Source: CAYYWP01 sp964475125 (lineage in GTDB: Bacteria; Desulfobacterota; Binatia; HRBIN30; CADEER01). From it: a stretch of 10,687 nucleotides of DNA. The stretch spans positions 1 through 10,687 of the forward strand of contig CAYYWP010000166.1 of NCBI GenBank assembly GCA_964475125.1, written 5' to 3'. Under the pieces are notes generated by a model. That model had not been told where the DNA came from and searched no databases. It worked only from the letters and a program-made list of their open reading frames with translations. Of the stretch, positions 7,531-10,687 are shown in pieces (position 1 is the stretch's first letter; every line of letters begins with the position of its first letter). The position numbers and the translations under genes were made by a program.

Positions 7531-7640
7531 TCAGCGCAGGGCGCGAAGCGAGCTTCAGGGGGGCTCCGTATGGGTCCAGCCGCGGTTTTCGGCGCCGGCG
7601 CCTCCGAGCGCCAGCCGGTGACACTCAGCGTCTTTCCGGG

Positions 7641-7661
7641 CGAGGCGCCTCGACCTATAGT
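7641..7661 (+). promoter_or_regulatory. Weak promoter/operator candidate upstream of HyuB
   Basis: The 12-bp perfect palindrome CGAGGCGCCTCG (7641-7652) is followed three bases later by TATAGT (7656-7661), five of six matches to a sigma-70 -10 box and about 60 bases before the HyuB start. The position 17 bp upstream of it, TTTCCG at 7633-7638, matches a -35 box at only three of six. If real, the palindrome would lie in the -35/-10 spacer, a usual place for an operator. This rests on pattern and position only. Confidence 0.25.
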
Positions 7662-7707
7662 GCAGCTCCTCGCAGAGCGGGGTGACTGGTGACGGTTCGG
7701 GGTGAGA

Positions 7708-7713
7708 AAGGAG
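7708..7713 (+). promoter_or_regulatory. Ribosome binding site of the HyuB-type gene
   Basis: AAGGAG lies seven bases before a GTG at 7721 and ten before an adjacent in-frame ATG at 7724. Both spacings are workable, so the start is uncertain by one codon. I chose the ATG. Confidence 0.65.
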
Positions 7714-7723
7714 CCGGTGCGTG

Positions 7724-9466
7724 ATGGCCGCGACCGCGGATGCCTTCACCCGAGAGATCATCCGGCAGAAGCTCCTGGCGGTCGCGGATGAGATGCTCGT
7801 GGTGCTGACCCGCACCAGCATGTCCCCGATCGTCTACGAGATCCTGGACTGCTGCACGGGGGTGACCGACGCCGCGGCGCGAGTGATCGCGCAAACCGAC
7901 ACCAACCTGGTGTTCACCAGCAGCTTCACCCCGGAGGTCGAGTGGATCATCCGCAAATTCGGCCTGGACGGCATGCGGCCGGGGGACGTCTTCCTCACCA
8001 ACATCCCCTACGAGGGCGCCTCCCACCTGACCGACATGTGCGTCGTCAAGCCCATCTACGACGCCGGCCGAGTGATCGCCTTCGGCGTCGTCATCGCGCA
8101 CTGGGCCGATGTCGGGGGCAAGGCACCGGGCAGCATGGCGCCGGACGCGACCGAGATCTTTCAGGAGGGGCTGCAGATCCCCGGAATCCGCGTCGCGCGC
8201 GAGGGCGAGCTGGACCAGCCGGTGCTCGACATCATCCGGGCGAACGTGCGGCTCCCGAACAACGCCATGGGCGACCTCAACGCCAGCATCGCGGCCGTGA
8301 ACATCGCCGAGAAGCGCATCGAGGAGGTGTGCCGACGGTACTCGCCGGCGGTGGTGCGGGAGGCTTTCGCGGCCATGCTCGACTACGGCGAGCGCCGCAC
8401 CCGGGCGGAGCTGGCCCGGATCCCGGACGGCACCTACGCGGCCGAGGACTTCATCGACGGCGACGGGTTGAGCGACGACCCGATCCCGGTGCGCGTCGCG
8501 GTCACCATCCAGGGCGACGCGATGACGGTCGACTTCAGCGGGACTTCGCCCCAGACCCGCGGTCCGGTCAACTGCACCGAGCCGGTGGCGTACGGCGCCT
8601 GCAAGGCCGTGCTGAAGGCGATCACCGACCCCTCCCTGCCGACCAACGATGGCTGCTTCCGGCCGCTCACCGTCGTCCTACCGCCCGGAACGGTGTTCAG
8701 CGCCGTGCGGCCGGCTCCGGTGAGCTGGTACCTGGAGGGGTTCGCCTTCGTCATCGACCTGGTGTGGCGCGCGCTGGCGCCGGTCGTCCCCGAGCGGCTG
8801 ACCGCGGGCAACTACATCAGCTGTTGCGTCAACGTCATCTCGGGCGTGGATGACCGCAACGGCAGCTTCTTCGTCGACATGGAGGGCAACGCCGGCGGAT
8901 GGGGAGCGGGGCCGGACGCGGACGGCCAGAGCGGACTCACGCCGCCCACCAACGGGGATTTCTACAACATCCCCGTCGAGGTCATCGAGGCGAGGATGCC
9001 GTTCCGGATCGAGTCGTACCGCCTGAACACGGGCACAGGGACCGGCGCGGGCAAGCGGCGCGGGGGCTTTGGTCTCATCCGCGAGTACCGCATCCTGTCG
9101 GACCGCGGCCTCGTGTTCAGCGGCTGCAGCGGCTGGAAGCGGCGTCCGTGGGGCGCCAGCGGCGGGCGCGACGGATCGAACAACTTCTTCGAGGTGCTGG
9201 GCTCGGGAGGCCGCCTCTGCCACGGCCGGATCTCCAACGCCGAGGTGCGCCGCGGCGATCTCGTGCGCGTCGTCACCGGCTGCGGCGGGGGCTTCGGCGA
9301 TCCGCTCGAACGGGAGCCGGAGCTGGTTCTGCGCGACTGGCGCGACGGCTACGTCACGCGTGAAGAGGCCGAGCGGGATTACGGGGTTGTGATCGACGAC
9401 GCATCCGGGTCGGTGGACGCGGCGGCGACGCGCCGGCGGCGGGCCCGCGATGCGCACCCGACCTGA
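7724..9466 (+). CDS. Hydantoinase B / oxoprolinase family protein (HyuB-type subunit)
   Basis: A 580-residue cytosolic enzyme subunit of the family that includes N-methylhydantoinase HyuB, the C-terminal half of 5-oxoprolinase, and HyuB-like subunits of acetone and acetophenone carboxylases. The family hallmarks are present along the whole length: 'EMLVVLTRTSMSP' near residue 25, 'SHLTDM' (H101, D104), 'HWADVGGKAPGSM' (H126, D129), 'EIFQEGLQIP', 'GNAGGWGAG' (388-396), 'NIPVEVIEARMPF' (415-427), the glycine-rich 'GAGKRRGGFG' (441-450) and 'GCGGGFGDPLER' (519-530), then 'DYGVV'. H101, H126 and D129 are candidates for the metal site known in acetone carboxylase; that mapping is inferred without alignment. 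The last 20 residues are a basic tail. Its stop is six bases before the HyuA-type gene, so the two are surely one operon and presumably one complex. Substrate is unknown. Confidence 0.93.
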   Translation: MAATADAFTREIIRQKLLAVADEMLVVLTRTSMSPIVYEILDCCTGVTDAAARVIAQTDTNLVFTSSFTPEVEWIIRKFGLDGMRPGDVFLTNIPYEGASHLTDMCVVKPIYDAGRVIAFGVVIAHWADVGGKAPGSMAPDATEIFQEGLQIPGIRVAREGELDQPVLDIIRANVRLPNNAMGDLNASIAAVNIAEKRIEEVCRRYSPAVVREAFAAMLDYGERRTRAELARIPDGTYAAEDFIDGDGLSDDPIPVRVAVTIQGDAMTVDFSGTSPQTRGPVNCTEPVAYGACKAVLKAITDPSLPTNDGCFRPLTVVLPPGTVFSAVRPAPVSWYLEGFAFVIDLVWRALAPVVPERLTAGNYISCCVNVISGVDDRNGSFFVDMEGNAGGWGAGPDADGQSGLTPPTNGDFYNIPVEVIEARMPFRIESYRLNTGTGTGAGKRRGGFGLIREYRILSDRGLVFSGCSGWKRRPWGASGGRDGSNNFFEVLGSGGRLCHGRISNAEVRRGDLVRVVTGCGGGFGDPLEREPELVLRDWRDGYVTREEAERDYGVVIDDASGSVDAAATRRRRARDAHPT

Positions 9467-9472
9467 CCATTC

Positions 9473-10687
9473 ATGCCGATCAGGATCGCGACCGATATCG
9501 GCGGCACCTTCACCGACCTGGCCTTCTTCCGCGAGGAGAGCGGCGAGCTGGGGCTGAGCAAGGCCCTGAGCACGCCCGCCGATTTCTCGCGCGGCGTCGC
9601 CCAGGCCATCGAGCTGGCGGCGCTGTCACTGGCGGAAATCGATGACTTCGTCCACGGCTGCACGGTGGTGATCAACGCCATCACGGAACGGCGGGGTGTC
9701 AGAACGGCGCTGGTGACGACCGCCGGGTTCCGGGATGTCCTGGAGATCGCCCGCAACAACCGGCCGGACATGTACAACCTGGCTTACCGTAAGCCGGTGC
9801 CGTTCGTGCCGCGCTCCCTGCGCTTCGAGGTGCGGGAGCGGGTGGACAAGGACGGCCAGGTGCTGGAGCCGATCCACTTGGAAGACCTCGAGCCAGTCGC
9901 CCGGGCGTGTCGCGAGGACGGGGTGGAGGCGGTGGCGATCTGCTTCCTGCATTCGTACGCGCTACCGGAGCATGAAACCCAGGCCCGGCGCGTCCTGAGC
10001 GCGGCGCTCCCCGGCGTGGCCGTCTGCTGTTCGGCGGAAATCACGCGCGAGTGGCGGGAATACGAACGCAGCAGTACCGCCGTGCTCAACGCGTACGTCC
10101 AGCCCATCGTCGCGCAGTACCTCAGCAAGCTGGAGGAGAACCTGGTCGCCGAGGGGGCGCGCTGCGACTTTCACGTCATTCAGTCCAACGGCGGCACGGC
10201 AACCTTCTCCGCCGCGAAGCGCACGCCGATCCACCTCCTGGAGTCCGGCCCGGCGGCGGGAGTCGCCGGGGCGGCCCTCATCGGGCGCGCCGTCGGCGAG
10301 CCGAACATCATCTCGTTGGACATCGGCGGGACGACGGCCAAGTGCTCGCTCATCGAGGGTGGGGAGCTGAAGATCACCACCGACTACAAGATCGAATGGC
10401 GCCCCGACTTCGCCGGCTATCCGGTCAAGGTACCCGTGCTCGATATCGTCGAGATCGGCGCCGGGGGTGGCAGCATCGCCTGGCTCGACGACGCGGGCGC
10501 CCTGAGCGTCGGCCCGCGCAGCGCCGGCGCGGCTCCGGGTCCCGCCTGTTACGGCCGCGGCGGCACCGAGCCGACGGTCACCGACGCCAAGCTGGTCGCG
10601 GGCGTGATCAACCCGGACTACTTCCTCGGTGGGCAGCTCCGCGTCGACGTGGAGCTGGCGCGGCGGGCGTTGGCGACGCTGGCCGAG
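9473..10687 (+). CDS. Hydantoinase A / oxoprolinase family protein (HyuA-type subunit), 3' end cut by window
   Basis: The first 405 codons of an ATP-dependent subunit partnering the HyuB-type protein; the frame is open to the last base, and full-length relatives are usually about 650-720 residues. Residues 1-180 are the N-terminal hydantoinase/oxoprolinase domain, starting with nucleotide-binding-type DIGGTFTD (8-15), then 'HGCTVVINAITERRG' (61-75). The second domain has 'WREYERSSTAVLNAYVQP' (194-211), 'QSNGG' (237-241), 'LLESGPAAG' (255-263), a second phosphate-binding loop DIGGTTAK (283-290), 'EIGAGGGSIAW' (327-337) and 'GPRSAGAAPGPACYGRGG' (347-364). In this actin-fold ATPase family, ATP drives opening or carboxylation of the substrate. 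No Shine-Dalgarno is visible before the ATG, so translation is probably coupled to HyuB, which ends six bases earlier. The order here is B then A, whereas many hyu clusters have A first. Confidence 0.93.
   Translation, partial: MPIRIATDIGGTFTDLAFFREESGELGLSKALSTPADFSRGVAQAIELAALSLAEIDDFVHGCTVVINAITERRGVRTALVTTAGFRDVLEIARNNRPDMYNLAYRKPVPFVPRSLRFEVRERVDKDGQVLEPIHLEDLEPVARACREDGVEAVAICFLHSYALPEHETQARRVLSAALPGVAVCCSAEITREWREYERSSTAVLNAYVQPIVAQYLSKLEENLVAEGARCDFHVIQSNGGTATFSAAKRTPIHLLESGPAAGVAGAALIGRAVGEPNIISLDIGGTTAKCSLIEGGELKITTDYKIEWRPDFAGYPVKVPVLDIVEIGAGGGSIAWLDDAGALSVGPRSAGAAPGPACYGRGGTEPTVTDAKLVAGVINPDYFLGGQLRVDVELARRALATLAE

Larger units (their letters stand above)
7382..7720. other. Divergent intergenic control region, GH5 lipoprotein / HyuB
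   Basis: This 339-base gap has no convincing gene; the ORFs crossing it on both strands are compositional. It holds three perfect palindromes: GCACCGGTGC at 7400-7409, directly next to the GH5 ribosome site; GGCGCCGGCGCC at 7591-7602; and CGAGGCGCCTCG at 7641-7652. It also holds a tandem 7-bp repeat and a weak -10-like sequence, which are listed separately. Short GC palindromes are common in DNA of this composition, so only position argues for function. Confidence 0.45.

Noticed and set aside
7382..7624. 81-residue N-terminal extension of the GH5 protein
   Set aside because: The extension is Arg-rich and unstructured and would place the lipoprotein signal and lipobox internally. The ATG at 7381 has a Shine-Dalgarno and is directly followed by the signal.
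7191..7692. Plus-strand ORFs across the GH5 / HyuB intergenic region
   Set aside because: No motif, no ribosome binding site and no sensible composition; they overlap the GH5 start on the other strand.
8678..9457. 259-codon minus-strand frame opposite HyuB
   Set aside because: Antisense to strongly conserved HyuB motifs; the product lacks recognisable features.

Overview
The window is GC-rich (roughly 60-70% by hand counts of sampled 60-base rows), densely coding bacterial DNA with no tRNA, rRNA, IS element or CRISPR array that I can see. Several traits suggest a soil or sediment deltaproteobacterial-type genome (Myxococcota, Desulfobacterota or Binatota-like): a large fusion regulator (winged helix, ATPase, TPR), a secreted protein opening with paired 'CVGDCN...TIDEL' dockerin-like calcium loops, and a HyuA/HyuB-type enzyme pair. 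This placement is an inference from protein style, not a phylogeny.

Layout. (1) 65-3103, minus: a 1012-residue OmpR-type winged-helix / STAND-like ATPase / TPR regulator. (2) 3104-3239: a short divergent control region with three 11-bp-phased copies of a CACGC-centred repeat and a fourth nearby. (3) 3240-3536 and 3555-6041, plus: a small conserved-looking cytosolic protein, then 18 nt later a secreted multidomain papain-family (C1A) cysteine peptidase. (4) 6122-7381, minus: a lipoprotein glycoside hydrolase of family 5 type, convergent with the peptidase and of lower GC than its neighbours. (5) 7382-7720: a 339-base divergent intergenic region with short perfect palindromes and one weak promoter candidate. 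(6) 7724-9466 and 9473 to the window end, plus: a HyuB-type subunit followed by a HyuA-type subunit, the latter cut by the window edge.

How the parts may fit. The regulator and the small-protein/peptidase pair are divergent around a repeat whose 11-bp periodicity is the spacing expected for OmpR/PhoB-type winged-helix proteins. The simplest reading is that the regulator controls its own gene and the secreted peptidase. The GH5 lipoprotein would add a second extracytoplasmic hydrolase, though it has its own control region. The HyuBA pair is a separate cytosolic ATP-dependent enzyme (hydantoinase, oxoprolinase or acetone/acetophenone carboxylase superfamily) whose substrate cannot be read from this window. 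I see no clear evidence of a wholly new system. The best lead is the phased repeat and the regulator-peptidase module around it.
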